Origin: Microterricola viridarii | Lineage (GTDB): Bacteria > Actinomycetota > Actinomycetes > Actinomycetales > Microbacteriaceae | Direction of reading: 5' to 3' | DNA: 64,000 nucleotides | Assembly: GCF_001542775.1 (NCBI RefSeq) | Contig: NZ_CP014145.1 | Location: 62,001 to 126,000, forward strand | Shown here: in pieces, positions 53,168 to 61,833 of the stretch | How positions within the stretch are numbered: position 1 is the stretch's first letter | Layout: every line of letters begins with the position of its first letter | Position numbers and translations under genes: made by a program | Notes under the pieces: model-generated | Told to the model about the DNA's origin: nothing | What the model saw: only the letters and a program-made list of their open reading frames with translations | Databases searched by the model: none

Positions 53168-54691
53168 ATGGTCGATGTGCTCCCCGATGCCGCGCGGTGG
53201 ACGCCGCGGGCGGCCTTCCGGGCGAACCCGGGGCGCACCGCGGCCGTGCTCGGTGCCGGTGCCGCCCTGATCTCTTTCATCGGCAGCGGCAACCCATCGT
53301 ATTGGGGGGACGAGGCGGCCAGCGTGCTCTCGGCGTCCCGCTCGCTGACCAGCCTGTTCGGGATGCTCGGGCAGATCGACGCGGTGCACGGCGCGTATTA
53401 CCTGTTCTTGCACTTCTGGGTGCAGCTGGCCGGGACGGGCGAGTGGGCCGTGCGTGCGCCCAGTGCCGTCGCCGTCGGGTTCGCCGCGGCCGGTTGTTAT
53501 GTGCTCGGCCGCCGACTGTTCGGCGCGACGACGGGCATTGTGGCCGCCGTGCTGTTCGCAGTGCTGCCGCAGGCCACCCACATGGGCGCGGAGGCCCGCT
53601 CCTACGCGTTCACGATGGCCGCGGCGGTGTGGCTGCTGGTCTGGCTGCTCCGCTTGCTGCGGCGCGGGGAGGCACGGCGCCGGGTCTGGGCACTGTACGG
53701 CGTGGCGACGGCCGCCTCGATCTACCTCTTTCTCTACCTCGGGCTGATGCTGCTCGTCGCAGCGGCGACGCTGCTGATCTTGCGCGCACCGCGGAGCCTG
53801 TGGCGGCGGTGGGCCTGGTCGACGCTGCTCGCGCTGCTCGTGGCCAGCCCGATCCTGGTGGCAGCCATGCTGCAGCGATCGCAGATCAGCTTCTTGGCGC
53901 AGGGCGGCTACGCCACGCCAGAGACGGTGCTCGTCACCCAGTGGTTCGGCTGGCCGGTGTTCGCGATCGTCGCCTGGGCCCTGATCGGGATCGCGGTGTT
54001 CGGCTCCAGGGGGAGACGCCCCGGTGTGCTCATCGTGACGGCTTGGTTGGTGCTGCCGACGACACTCGTGCTGCTGGTGAACGCGTTCGCCCTGCCGGTC
54101 TACAACATGCGCTACCTCTCTTTCGGCGCCCCGGCCGCCGCGCTGCTGATGGCGGTCGGCCTGCGCGTCGTCGTGGGATGGATGCTCGGCGCCGGCCCGG
54201 CGGCGGCGCGCCGCACGCGGCTCGGCTTGCTGGCCGGCGTGCTCATCGTGGCGGCGCTCGCGGCGCCCAGCTACCTGCAGCAGCGCGGTCCATACGCCAA
54301 GAATGGCAGCGACCTCCGACAGACCGCCGAGGTCATCGCGCAGCACGCGCAACGCGGTGATGCCATCGTCTTCGACGAATCCGTGCGGCCGTCACAGAAA
54401 CCACGCCTCGCGATCGATCTGTACCCGACGCACTTCGCCGGGCTCGACGATGTGGCCCTCGTCACGCCCTACCCCGAGACGCCCAGACTGTGGGATGCGG
54501 TGCAACCACTCTCTGCGCTGACCCTGTCTCCGCAGGCCGCCCGCTTCGATGCCCACGGCACCGTGTGGGTGGTCGAGCGCGGTTCCCACCGTGCGGACGT
54601 CACCGCGATCGAGGCCCTCGGCTACCACGTCGCCACCGTGCTCCCCGTGCACACCAGCACGGTTTTCGAACTCACGAAGGAGTTGCCATGA
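53168..54691 (+). CDS. GT39/PMT-like mannosyltransferase family membrane protein
   Basis: 507 residues from ATG at 53168 (site GAGAGGGG upstream). About ten transmembrane helices, with an N-terminal extracytoplasmic loop holding GNPSYWGDEAASVLSASRS (catalytic-type Asp-Glu) and DAVHGAYYLFLHFWVQ. This is the GT39/ArnT-like glycosyltransferase-C layout: a polyprenyl-phospho-sugar donor is used outside the membrane. The next gene encodes a Dpm1-like synthase, supplying polyprenol-phospho-mannose, so mannosylation of a protein or lipid is the likely job. Overlap with that gene is 4 bases (ATGA). Confidence 0.82.
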   Translation: MVDVLPDAARWTPRAAFRANPGRTAAVLGAGAALISFIGSGNPSYWGDEAASVLSASRSLTSLFGMLGQIDAVHGAYYLFLHFWVQLAGTGEWAVRAPSAVAVGFAAAGCYVLGRRLFGATTGIVAAVLFAVLPQATHMGAEARSYAFTMAAAVWLLVWLLRLLRRGEARRRVWALYGVATAASIYLFLYLGLMLLVAAATLLILRAPRSLWRRWAWSTLLALLVASPILVAAMLQRSQISFLAQGGYATPETVLVTQWFGWPVFAIVAWALIGIAVFGSRGRRPGVLIVTAWLVLPTTLVLLVNAFALPVYNMRYLSFGAPAAALLMAVGLRVVVGWMLGAGPAAARRTRLGLLAGVLIVAALAAPSYLQQRGPYAKNGSDLRQTAEVIAQHAQRGDAIVFDESVRPSQKPRLAIDLYPTHFAGLDDVALVTPYPETPRLWDAVQPLSALTLSPQAARFDAHGTVWVVERGSHRADVTAIEALGYHVATVLPVHTSTVFELTKELP

Positions 54692-55455
54692 CCCGAACAA
54701 TCGTCGTAATCCCCACCTACAACGAGGTCGACAACCTCGAGGGCATCGCCAGACGGCTGTTGGGCACGGTGCCCGCGGCCGAATTGCTCGTCGTCGATGA
54801 CAACTCTCCAGACGGCACCGGGCAGCTGGCGGAGGCGCTCGCCGCTGGCGATGCGCGCATCCACGTGCTGCACCGGCCGGGCAAGGAGGGCCTCGGCGCG
54901 GCCTACCGGGCCGGCTTCGCGTGGGCGCTCGCATACGGCGCCGACGTCGTCGTCGAGATGGACGCCGACGGGTCGCACCTGCCGGAACAACTGCCGCGCC
55001 TGCTCGACGGGCTGCGCCGCGCCGACGTCGTGATCGGTTCGCGCTGGGTGCCCGGCGGCGCAGTGCAGGGCTGGTCGGCGCACCGCAAACTGCTCTCGCT
55101 GGCCGGCAGCAGCTACGCGCGGGTGGCGCTCGGGATGCCGCAGAGGGATGCCACCGGCGGATTCCGAGCGTTCACGGCCTCCGCTCTGACCGAGATCGAC
55201 CCCCAGCATTCCAGCAGCCAGGGCTACGGATTCCAGCTGGAGACGCTGTGGCGGGCCGTTGAGCACGGCCTGCGCGTGGTCGAGGTGCCGATCACCTTCG
55301 TGGAGCGGGTCAACGGGAGCTCGAAGATGAGCTCGGGGATCGTGGTCGAAGCGATGCTGCGGGTGACCGGCTGGGGGCTCGCCGCGCTGCCGGCCCGGCT
55401 GCGCCGGCAGCGGCTGGCGAGTGCCGCAAGCCCTGCACCCGCGCACACCCGGTAG
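54688..55455 (+). CDS. polyprenol monophosphomannose synthase (Dpm1-like)
   Basis: 255 residues, GT2 type. TRTIVVIPTYNEVDNLEGIA, ELLVVDDNSPDGTGQLAEAL, VVEMDADGSHLPEQLPRLLD (metal-binding DxD) and IGSRWVPGGAVQGWSAHRKL, then GGFRAFTASALTEID and GYGFQLETLWRAVEHGLRVV, all in the Ppm1/Dpm1 order. It moves mannose from GDP-mannose to polyprenyl phosphate on the cytoplasmic face. ATG follows a GAAGGAG site and overlaps the GT39 stop. The C-terminal tail is short, so it lacks the transmembrane domain fused in Mycobacterium Ppm1. Confidence 0.9.
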   Translation: MTRTIVVIPTYNEVDNLEGIARRLLGTVPAAELLVVDDNSPDGTGQLAEALAAGDARIHVLHRPGKEGLGAAYRAGFAWALAYGADVVVEMDADGSHLPEQLPRLLDGLRRADVVIGSRWVPGGAVQGWSAHRKLLSLAGSSYARVALGMPQRDATGGFRAFTASALTEIDPQHSSSQGYGFQLETLWRAVEHGLRVVEVPITFVERVNGSSKMSSGIVVEAMLRVTGWGLAALPARLRRQRLASAASPAPAHTR

Positions 55456-55518
55456 CAGGAAGTGGCCGTCGGTGCGGCGACATAGGCTGAGTGCACGCCC
55501 ACCTGGAGGGGGCGCAGA

Positions 55519-56199
55519 ATGACGCAGTCACGCCGCAACACCGGGAGTTCCACGACCAAGCCGCCCCGCCTGGACAGGGTGGATCCGCAGAACCTCGGCG
55601 CGGGCTACCCGGGCGACCTCGGCGCAAACGCGACCGTCGACGGTCTGGAGTTCGGGGCGCTCGTGCTCGACACCTTCGCGCTGGACTACGCCACCGTGAG
55701 CGAGAGCGTGTTCGGCGGGGTCACCGCCGACGAGGCCGAGCTGCGCAGCGTGCGCGTCGTCGACACCGTGTTGGACGCGCTGAACGTGCCCGTGCTGCGC
55801 GCCGCCCGTTCCACCTGGAAGGACGTCGTCGTGCGGGGCTCCCGCATCGGCTCCGCCGAGCTGTACGAGTCGGGGCTGCGGGCGCTGCGCTTCGAGAACT
55901 GCAAGCTCGGCTTCGTGAACCTCCGTGGCGCACACCTCAATGATGTGCTGTTCGTGAACTGCACGATCGACGAGCTCGACCTGGGCCAGGCGACGGCGGC
56001 GAGGGTCGCCTTCGACGGCTGCACGGTCAGGGCGCTCGACCTGCAGCAGGCCACGGTGAGTGACTTCGACCTGCGCGGGGCCGACGTGCAGGAGATCGCC
56101 GGCATCCGCAACCTCGCCGGGGTCACGATCACCCAGATGCAGCTGGGCATGCTCGCCCCGGCGCTCGCTGAAAGCATCGGCATCCGCGTCGAGGACTGA
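55519..56199 (+). CDS. pentapeptide-repeat-like protein
   Basis: 226 residues. A right-handed quadrilateral beta-helix is suggested by loosely five-residue-spaced segments: LYESGLRALRFENCKLGFVN, LRGAHLNDVLFVNC, TIDELDLGQATAARVAFDGC, TVRALDLQQATVSDFDLRGA. The A/C(D/N)LXX pattern is imperfect. A polar N-terminal tail of 25 residues precedes it. No catalytic residues. Family role (gyrase mimicry for some) is not implied here. ATG has a GGGGGCGCAGA-like site. No operon partner beyond proximity to dpm1 (63 bases). Confidence 0.75.
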   Translation: MTQSRRNTGSSTTKPPRLDRVDPQNLGAGYPGDLGANATVDGLEFGALVLDTFALDYATVSESVFGGVTADEAELRSVRVVDTVLDALNVPVLRAARSTWKDVVVRGSRIGSAELYESGLRALRFENCKLGFVNLRGAHLNDVLFVNCTIDELDLGQATAARVAFDGCTVRALDLQQATVSDFDLRGADVQEIAGIRNLAGVTITQMQLGMLAPALAESIGIRVED

Positions 56200-56209
56200 C
56201 GCGCGCCAC

Positions 56210-56262
56210 GGGCGTGCACCCACCCCGCCACGCCAAGGGCGTGCACCCACCCCGCCACGCCA
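56210..56262. repeat. 26-bp direct repeat, two copies
   Basis: GGGCGTGCACCCACCCCGCC and six following bases occur at 56210-56235 and again, one base later, at 56237-56262. Situated in the gap before the second GlsB gene, no further copies seen nearby. Confidence 0.85.
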
Positions 56263-56389
56263 GCCACGTTCACCAGCCGAAAGGGTTGCGGGGGCGTCCT
56301 GCGCGTGACAAGTTGAGACTGCTCGCCGTTCGCAGACGGGTGGGGGCTGGCGCGTGGCGCCGACCTCGCAGCGTGAAGGGAGTACGACG

Positions 56390-56656
56390 ATGGGTTTCTT
56401 TGCCTTTCTACTTCTCGGTCTGATCGCAGGGGCCATCGCGAAGCTGATCATGCCCGGTGATCAGGGCGGCGGCTGGTTCGCGACACTCCTGCTCGGCGTC
56501 GTCGGCGCGATGCTCGGCGGCTGGCTCGGCGGGCTGCTGTTCGGCGCCGACCTCGAGAACTTCTGGTCGATTCAGTCCTGGCTGCTCGCGATCGGTGGCG
56601 CCATCGTGGTGCTCGTGATCTGGGGCCTCATCTTCGGGCGCAAGAAGACCGCGTAG
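56390..56656 (+). CDS. GlsB/YeaQ/YmgE family stress-response membrane protein (paralogue)
   Basis: 88 residues, three transmembrane helices: MGFFAFLLLGLIAGAIAKL, WFATLLLGVVGAMLGGWLGG, SWLLAIGGAIVVLVIWGLI; signature GDQGGGW. Differs from 48391 at 11 positions. ATG at 56390 has GAAGGGAG 8 bases upstream. It has its own upstream region (56263-56389) and a following GC hairpin, so it is a separate transcript. Which condition induces each copy is unknown. Confidence 0.92.
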   Translation: MGFFAFLLLGLIAGAIAKLIMPGDQGGGWFATLLLGVVGAMLGGWLGGLLFGADLENFWSIQSWLLAIGGAIVVLVIWGLIFGRKKTA

Positions 56657-56672
56657 CCGCAGGCCCTGTCTC

Positions 56673-56705
56673 CCGGCGCGCGGATCGTTCCGAAGCGCGC
56701 GCCGG
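56673..56705 (+). terminator. GC hairpin after the second GlsB gene
   Basis: CCGGCGCGC and GCGCGCCGG around a 15-base loop, 16 bases after the stop. No T run. Confidence 0.5.
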
Positions 56706-56831
56706 ATACCTCTGCCCTGGCCCGCCCGCAGTTCCATCCAATGAAAAGCGGGTACCTCGGAACCCTGCCGTTCGCCCACGCTGAACTCAGCTGGATCACA
56801 CCGATCCGGCCGAAAGCAGTAGGGACACGAC

Positions 56832-57680
56832 ATGAAGTTCATGGGCATCGCCGCCGATGACAGCAACGACACTCGCATCGGCGTCGTTCAGGGCGACTCG
56901 GTCGCACCGCTCACCACGCTCGTCGAGTTCTGGCAGGACCCGTTCGCCTGGCAACAGCGCGCAGCGGCCGGCGCCGCGGGTGCCGCGCTGCCGCTCCGCA
57001 GCGTCCGCGAGGTGCCGCTGGTGCCCGCGTCTGCCCGCGTGCTCTGCGTCGGCCTGAACTACAAGGCGCATGCGGCGGAGGGCAACTTCGAGGTGCCGGA
57101 GTACCCGACGATCTTCGGCCGGTGGACGGCCTCGCTCAGCGTCGGCGGTGTGCCGGCCCCTGTCCCCACCGGCGAGGCTGGCCTGGACTGGGAGGGCGAG
57201 ATCGCCGCCGTCGTGGGCGCCCGCATCCAGTCGGCGGATGCCGCGACGGCCGAGTCGGCCGTGTTCGGCTACTCCGTGTTCAACGACCTCACCTCGCGCC
57301 GCGCCCAGAAGCTCACCGCGCAGTGGACGCTCGGCAAGAACGGCGACTTCTCCGGCCCGATGGGGCCGCTCGTCAGCCGCGATGAGGTCGGCGACCTGCG
57401 GGACGGTCTGCAGCTGCGCACCCGCGTCAACGGCATCGAGGTGCAGAACGGCAACACCCGCGACATGATCTTCTCCGTCGGGGACATCCTGGCCCTGGTC
57501 AGCCAGACCCTCACCCTGCACCCGGGCGACGTTCTCGTCTCCGGGACGCCGGAGGGCGTCGGCTACGTGCGCACCCCGCCGTGGCTGCTGCAGCCGGGGG
57601 ACAGCGTCGAGGTCGAGGTGGACCGGCTGGGAACCCTGACAACGCCAATCGTCGACGCGTCGGCGCGAGACCGTGCCTGA
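56832..57680 (+). CDS. fumarylacetoacetate hydrolase family protein
   Basis: 282 residues. C-terminal FAH catalytic domain: LCVGLNYKAHAAEGNFEVPE, metal ligands in GLDWEGEIAAVVGA (Asp/Glu) and YSVFNDLTSRRAQK, then GTPEGVGYVRTPPWLLQPGD. The N-terminal part (about 1-70) is a short beta domain. FAH proteins split acylpyruvates or decarboxylate/hydrate oxo acids in aromatic catabolism. ATG at 56832. It is the first gene of the coupled catabolic operon; the 8-base overlap GTGCCTGA joins it to the monooxygenase. Precise substrate not readable. Confidence 0.9.
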   Translation: MKFMGIAADDSNDTRIGVVQGDSVAPLTTLVEFWQDPFAWQQRAAAGAAGAALPLRSVREVPLVPASARVLCVGLNYKAHAAEGNFEVPEYPTIFGRWTASLSVGGVPAPVPTGEAGLDWEGEIAAVVGARIQSADAATAESAVFGYSVFNDLTSRRAQKLTAQWTLGKNGDFSGPMGPLVSRDEVGDLRDGLQLRTRVNGIEVQNGNTRDMIFSVGDILALVSQTLTLHPGDVLVSGTPEGVGYVRTPPWLLQPGDSVEVEVDRLGTLTTPIVDASARDRA

Positions 57681-59388
57681 GGCCCGAGTGTCCACGACGG
57701 CGAAGCCCGGCCAGGGCACCCTCGCGGCGCTGCCCGACTTCGTGCCGGTGCTGATCGTCGGCGGGGGGCCGAGCGGACTGTTCCTGGCGGCCGACCTCGA
57801 CCGCCGCGGCGTGCAGAGCCTCGTCATTGAGCCGCGCGACGCGGTGGACCACACCCGCCCGAAGGCGAAGACCACCAACGCCCGGACCATGAGCCACCTG
57901 CGCCGGCTCGGCCTGGCCGCGCCGCTGCGCAGCGCCGCCCCGCTCACGGCGGACTACTCCGAAGACGTCATCTTCTGCTCGAGCCTGACCGGCCACGAGC
58001 TGGCCCGCTTCCGCAATGCGTTCCAGTTGGCGCGGGGGCGCTACGAGTTGCAGCCAGAGTGCGGGCAGCAGGTGTCGCAGCCGATCGTCGAAGAGGTGCT
58101 GCGCGCCGGCGTCGACGCCGCCCCGCTGGCCGAGCTCGCGACCACCCTGCGGGTGGAGCGTATCGATGCGGCACCCGGACGCCGGCCGCGCGCCCTCGTC
58201 GTCGACGAGGACGGTGCCTCCCGCTGGGTCGAGTGCGAGCACCTCGTCGGCGCGGACGGCGGCTCTTCGCTGGCGCGGCACGAGCTCGGCATCGCCATGG
58301 AGGGCGGCTCGGCCGCCAAGTCCAACTTCAACTTCCTGTTCCGCTCCGAGCGCCTGGCCGAGACGATCACGCTGGACCCCGCCGTGCAGTACTGGGTGCT
58401 CCGGCCGTCCGCGGCCGGCATGATCGGCCGGATGGACCTTGAGTCGACCTGGTGGGTCATCATCCAGAACATCGAGCCAGACACGCACCCCGACCCCGTC
58501 GAACTGGTGACGGAGCTCGTCGGCGCCGACGTCGACGTCGAGGTGATCGCGACCGACCGCTGGACGGCCAGGATGCTCCTCGCCGCCAGCTACGGCCGCG
58601 ACGGCGTCTTCCTCGTCGGCGACTCCGCGCACCTCAACCCGCCGTGGGGCGGCCACGGCTTCAACACGTGCGTCGGTGATGCGGCCAACCTCTCCTGGAA
58701 GATCGCGGGCAGCCTGGCCGGCTGGGCCGGCGAGGTTTTGCTGGACAGCTATGAACGCGAGCGCCGCCCGATCGCGGCGCGCACGATCGCGGATGCCGCG
58801 TCGAACGGACGCAGCCTGGCCTCCGACTTCGCCCACAGTGTGCTCGACGATGACACCGACGCCGGGGCCGAGGCCCGCCGGCAGATGGCGCAGGACCTCG
58901 AGGTCAAGCGCAGCGAGTTCAGCTCGCTCGGCCTCGTGCTCGGCTACCAGTACCCCGGCTCGCCCATCGTCGTCGACGACGGCTCGGAGCAGATCCCTGA
59001 ACACCCGATCCACTACACCCCGTCGACCCGGCCCGGCAGCCTGCTGCCGCACGTCTGGATCGGCGAGGAGTCGCTCTACGACGCCATCGGCCAGTGGTTC
59101 ACGCTGCTCGTGGACTCCGCCGAGCCGCGCCTGGCTGAGTTCGAGCAGGCCGTGGAGGCGGTGCGCGGGCAGACCGGGGTGCCCGTCACGCTGCTGCCGC
59201 TGGACTTCTCCGCCCACCCCGAGATCCCGTGGCAGGCGGCCGCCATCCTCGTGCGACCGGATCAGCACGTCGCCTGGCGCGGCAACGAGCCGGCAGCGGT
59301 GGCGGACGCCGTCGCCGTCGCCGTCGGACGCGCCCTGGCGGCATCCGACACCCTGGACGAGCTGGAGGGCACCCACCGTGGCCGATGA
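57673..59388 (+). CDS. FAD-dependent aromatic hydroxylase (PheA/TfdB/MhpA-like)
   Basis: 571 residues of the class A flavoprotein monooxygenase type. FAD-binding GXGXXG variant VLIVGGGPSGLFLAADL (about 27-43), the DG motif HLVGADGGSSLARHELG, and the GD motif GVFLVGDSAHLNPPWGGHGF with NTCVGDAANLSWKIAG. A thioredoxin-like C-terminal domain (about 440-560) is present, as in phenol and 3-HPP hydroxylases. It would use NAD(P)H and oxygen to hydroxylate an aromatic acid or phenol. GTG start; couples to FAH by 8 bases and overlaps the DUF3500 gene by 11. Confidence 0.9.
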   Translation: MPEARVSTTAKPGQGTLAALPDFVPVLIVGGGPSGLFLAADLDRRGVQSLVIEPRDAVDHTRPKAKTTNARTMSHLRRLGLAAPLRSAAPLTADYSEDVIFCSSLTGHELARFRNAFQLARGRYELQPECGQQVSQPIVEEVLRAGVDAAPLAELATTLRVERIDAAPGRRPRALVVDEDGASRWVECEHLVGADGGSSLARHELGIAMEGGSAAKSNFNFLFRSERLAETITLDPAVQYWVLRPSAAGMIGRMDLESTWWVIIQNIEPDTHPDPVELVTELVGADVDVEVIATDRWTARMLLAASYGRDGVFLVGDSAHLNPPWGGHGFNTCVGDAANLSWKIAGSLAGWAGEVLLDSYERERRPIAARTIADAASNGRSLASDFAHSVLDDDTDAGAEARRQMAQDLEVKRSEFSSLGLVLGYQYPGSPIVVDDGSEQIPEHPIHYTPSTRPGSLLPHVWIGEESLYDAIGQWFTLLVDSAEPRLAEFEQAVEAVRGQTGVPVTLLPLDFSAHPEIPWQAAAILVRPDQHVAWRGNEPAAVADAVAVAVGRALAASDTLDELEGTHRGR

Positions 59389-60613
59389 CGACTTCCGCGC
59401 GCACCTCTTCCCCGTTGACGACCCCCGGATCAGCGCGTTCCGCGGGCTCAGCTACCGCGAGTACGCGGAGGCGGTCAAGAGCGACCCGTTCGCCGGACCG
59501 ATGATCGTGGACTGGGCCACCCGCTATCCCGTGCCCTACCGCGGCGTGAGCCACGACGGCAACATCACCGCGCAGCCGCCGGCGGAGCTGCGTGCCGGCG
59601 AGGCCGCCCCGACCGAAGCCATGGTCGCGGCCGCCGAGCTGCTGTTGGCCGGGCTCTCGGAACGGCAGCGCGCCGACATCGGCTACCCGCTGCGCGCCGG
59701 CCAGTGGCGCAGCTGGGCCAACCCGGAGTTCCTCCAGCACGACACCGGCCTGCGCCTGGAAGACCTCGACCACGTCTCGCGGCACCGCGCGCTCGAGCTC
59801 GTGCGCGCCAGCCTCAGCGAGCAGGGCTTCGAGTCCGTGAAAACGCTGATGTGGGTCAACGGCTACCTGGGCGAGACGATCGACCTCGCCAACGTCATGA
59901 ACGACGCCAGCTACAACGTCGCCATCTACGGCACGCCCTCGACGAGCCAGCCGTGGGGGTGGCAGCTCTTCGGCCACCACCTGGCGCTCAACTGCGTCGT
60001 CGATGGCGAACGGATGACGGTCTCGCCCGCGTTCCTCGGAGCGGAACCCTCCCTGATCCGGGAGAGCCCGATCGGGCCCGTCGACGTCTTCGGTGCGCGC
60101 ATCGCGCATGCCAGGACGCTGATGGCCGGGCTGACACCGGCCGAGCAGGCCGAGGCGCTCAGCTACCCGGAGATGGTCGACCCGGCGATGCCGCTCGGCC
60201 GCTTGCACCCGGGCGATGAGCGCCACCTCGGCGGCTGCTTCCAAGACAACCGCATCGTGCCGTTCGAGGGGATCCTCGTCGGCGACCTCGACGAGCCGAC
60301 GCGGGCGGAGGTCAGCGCGGTCGCCGCCGCCTTCCTCGACCACCTGCCGGCCGGCGTCGCCGCGGCCCGCCTGCGCGAGATCGAGTCGCGCTACGACGAG
60401 ACCTGGTTCTCCTGGATCGGCGGCTGGGGCGAGGGCGACCCGTTCTACTTCCGGATCCAGAGCCCCGTCGTGATGCTGGAACTGGACCACCACTGCGGCG
60501 TCTTCCTCAGCAACCGCACCCCCGCGCAGTTCCACGTGCACACCGGCATCCGCACGCCCAACGGCGGCGACTACGGCGGGCTCCTGCGCGCGGCAGAGGG
60601 CGGGCAGCCGTGA
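59378..60613 (+). CDS. DUF3500 family protein
   Basis: 411 residues from GTG at 59378, chosen for the GGAGG site about 9 bases upstream; a longer frame is a shadow of the hydroxylase. Match to DUF3500: AAAELLLAGLSERQRADIGY, WSWANPEF-like RSWANPEFLQHDTGLRLED, WGWQLFGHHLALNCVVDGER, TPFLGAEP-like SPAFLGAEPSLIRESP, FYFRIQSPVVMLELDHHCGV. Many conserved His and Trp suggest metal or heme-like chemistry, but no reaction is established. No signal peptide. Position between a flavin hydroxylase and a CoA transferase points to a catabolic step. Confidence 0.85.
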   Translation: MADDDFRAHLFPVDDPRISAFRGLSYREYAEAVKSDPFAGPMIVDWATRYPVPYRGVSHDGNITAQPPAELRAGEAAPTEAMVAAAELLLAGLSERQRADIGYPLRAGQWRSWANPEFLQHDTGLRLEDLDHVSRHRALELVRASLSEQGFESVKTLMWVNGYLGETIDLANVMNDASYNVAIYGTPSTSQPWGWQLFGHHLALNCVVDGERMTVSPAFLGAEPSLIRESPIGPVDVFGARIAHARTLMAGLTPAEQAEALSYPEMVDPAMPLGRLHPGDERHLGGCFQDNRIVPFEGILVGDLDEPTRAEVSAVAAAFLDHLPAGVAAARLREIESRYDETWFSWIGGWGEGDPFYFRIQSPVVMLELDHHCGVFLSNRTPAQFHVHTGIRTPNGGDYGGLLRAAEGGQP

Positions 60614-61833
60614 GCGGGCAGGCCGGTGCGCTCGCCGGCACCGTCGTGCTCGACCTCAGCCGTGCCCTCGCCGGGCCGCACGCAGGCATGATGCTCGGCG
60701 ACCTCGGCGCCCGGGTGATCAAGGTGGAGGCGCCGGGCGGCGGCGACGACACCCGCGGCTGGGGGCCTCCGTTCCTCGGCGAGCCCGACGCGGAGGAGTC
60801 GAGCTACTTCCTCTCCTGCAACCGCAACAAGGAGTCGATCGCACTCGACCTCAAGCACCCGGACGACCGCCGCGTGCTGGACGGCCTGATCCTCGAGTCG
60901 GACGTGCTGATCGAGAACTTCCGCACCGGGGTGATGGACCGCCTCGGCTACTCGAGCGCCCGGCTGCTTGAGCTGAACCCGCGCCTCGTCATCCTCTCGA
61001 TCACCGGCTTCGGGCACGACGGGCCGGAGGGCGGCCGCGCCGGCTACGACCAGATCGCCCAGGGCGAGGCCGGGCTCATGTCGATGACGGGCTCCGGGCC
61101 GGACGACCCCCAGCGGGTCGGCGTGCCGATCGGCGACCTGCTCAGCGGCATCTACGGCGCCTACGGCGTCGTCGCCGCGCTGCTCGAGCGCGCAGAGACC
61201 GGCGCCGGCGGCGTCGTGCGTACCTCGCTGCTCTCCGCACTTGTCGGCGTCCACGCCTTCCAGGGCACCAGGCAGACGGTCGCCGGCGAGACCCCGCAGG
61301 CCCAAGGCAACCACCACCCATCGATCGCGCCCTACGGGCTGTTCCGCTGTGCGGGGGGCGCCGTGCAGATCAGCGTCGGCAGCACGGCGCTCTGGGAGCG
61401 CTTCTGCGCGCGCTTCGGGCTGGATGCCGACGCGGCCCGCTTCGCCAGCAACGCCCTGCGGGTGGCGAACCGCGACGCGCTGATCGAGGTCGTCGAGGCG
61501 GCGTTCGCGCCCTTCGAGGCGACGGATCTGCTCAGCCAGCTCGAGGCGGCCGGGATCCCGGCCGGCCGGGTGCGCACCCTCGACGAGGTCTACGCCTGGG
61601 ACCAGGTCGCCTCCCAGGGGCTGCTGCTGGAAGTCGAGCACTCGAGCCTCGGCCCGCTCACCCTGCCGGGGCCGCCGCTGCGCTTCTTCGGCACCGACGA
61701 TGAGGTGACGTTCCGCGGGCACCGTGCCCCGCCGACGCTCGACCAGCACGGCCAGGCGATCCGCTCCTGGATCGCCGCACGCCCCGGCGCCGAACAGCAT
61801 GTTCCCGAGCACGAGAGCGCCGGCATTCTGTGA
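60610..61833 (+). CDS. CaiB/BaiF family CoA transferase
   Basis: 407 residues, class III CoA transferase. LAGTVVLDLSRALAGPHAGM opens the fold; the catalytic Asp is expected in the YDQIAQGEAGLMSMTG segment (about 156) and VPIGDLLSGIYGAYGVVAAL follows. GNHHPSIAPYGLFRCAGGAV and AAGIPAGRVRTLDEVY are family blocks. It moves CoA between carboxylic acids, activating a degradation intermediate. GTG start with a GTGA overlap on the DUF3500 stop, and another GTGA overlap into the carboxyltransferase. Donor and acceptor are unknown. Confidence 0.92.
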   Translation: MSGQAGALAGTVVLDLSRALAGPHAGMMLGDLGARVIKVEAPGGGDDTRGWGPPFLGEPDAEESSYFLSCNRNKESIALDLKHPDDRRVLDGLILESDVLIENFRTGVMDRLGYSSARLLELNPRLVILSITGFGHDGPEGGRAGYDQIAQGEAGLMSMTGSGPDDPQRVGVPIGDLLSGIYGAYGVVAALLERAETGAGGVVRTSLLSALVGVHAFQGTRQTVAGETPQAQGNHHPSIAPYGLFRCAGGAVQISVGSTALWERFCARFGLDADAARFASNALRVANRDALIEVVEAAFAPFEATDLLSQLEAAGIPAGRVRTLDEVYAWDQVASQGLLLEVEHSSLGPLTLPGPPLRFFGTDDEVTFRGHRAPPTLDQHGQAIRSWIAARPGAEQHVPEHESAGIL

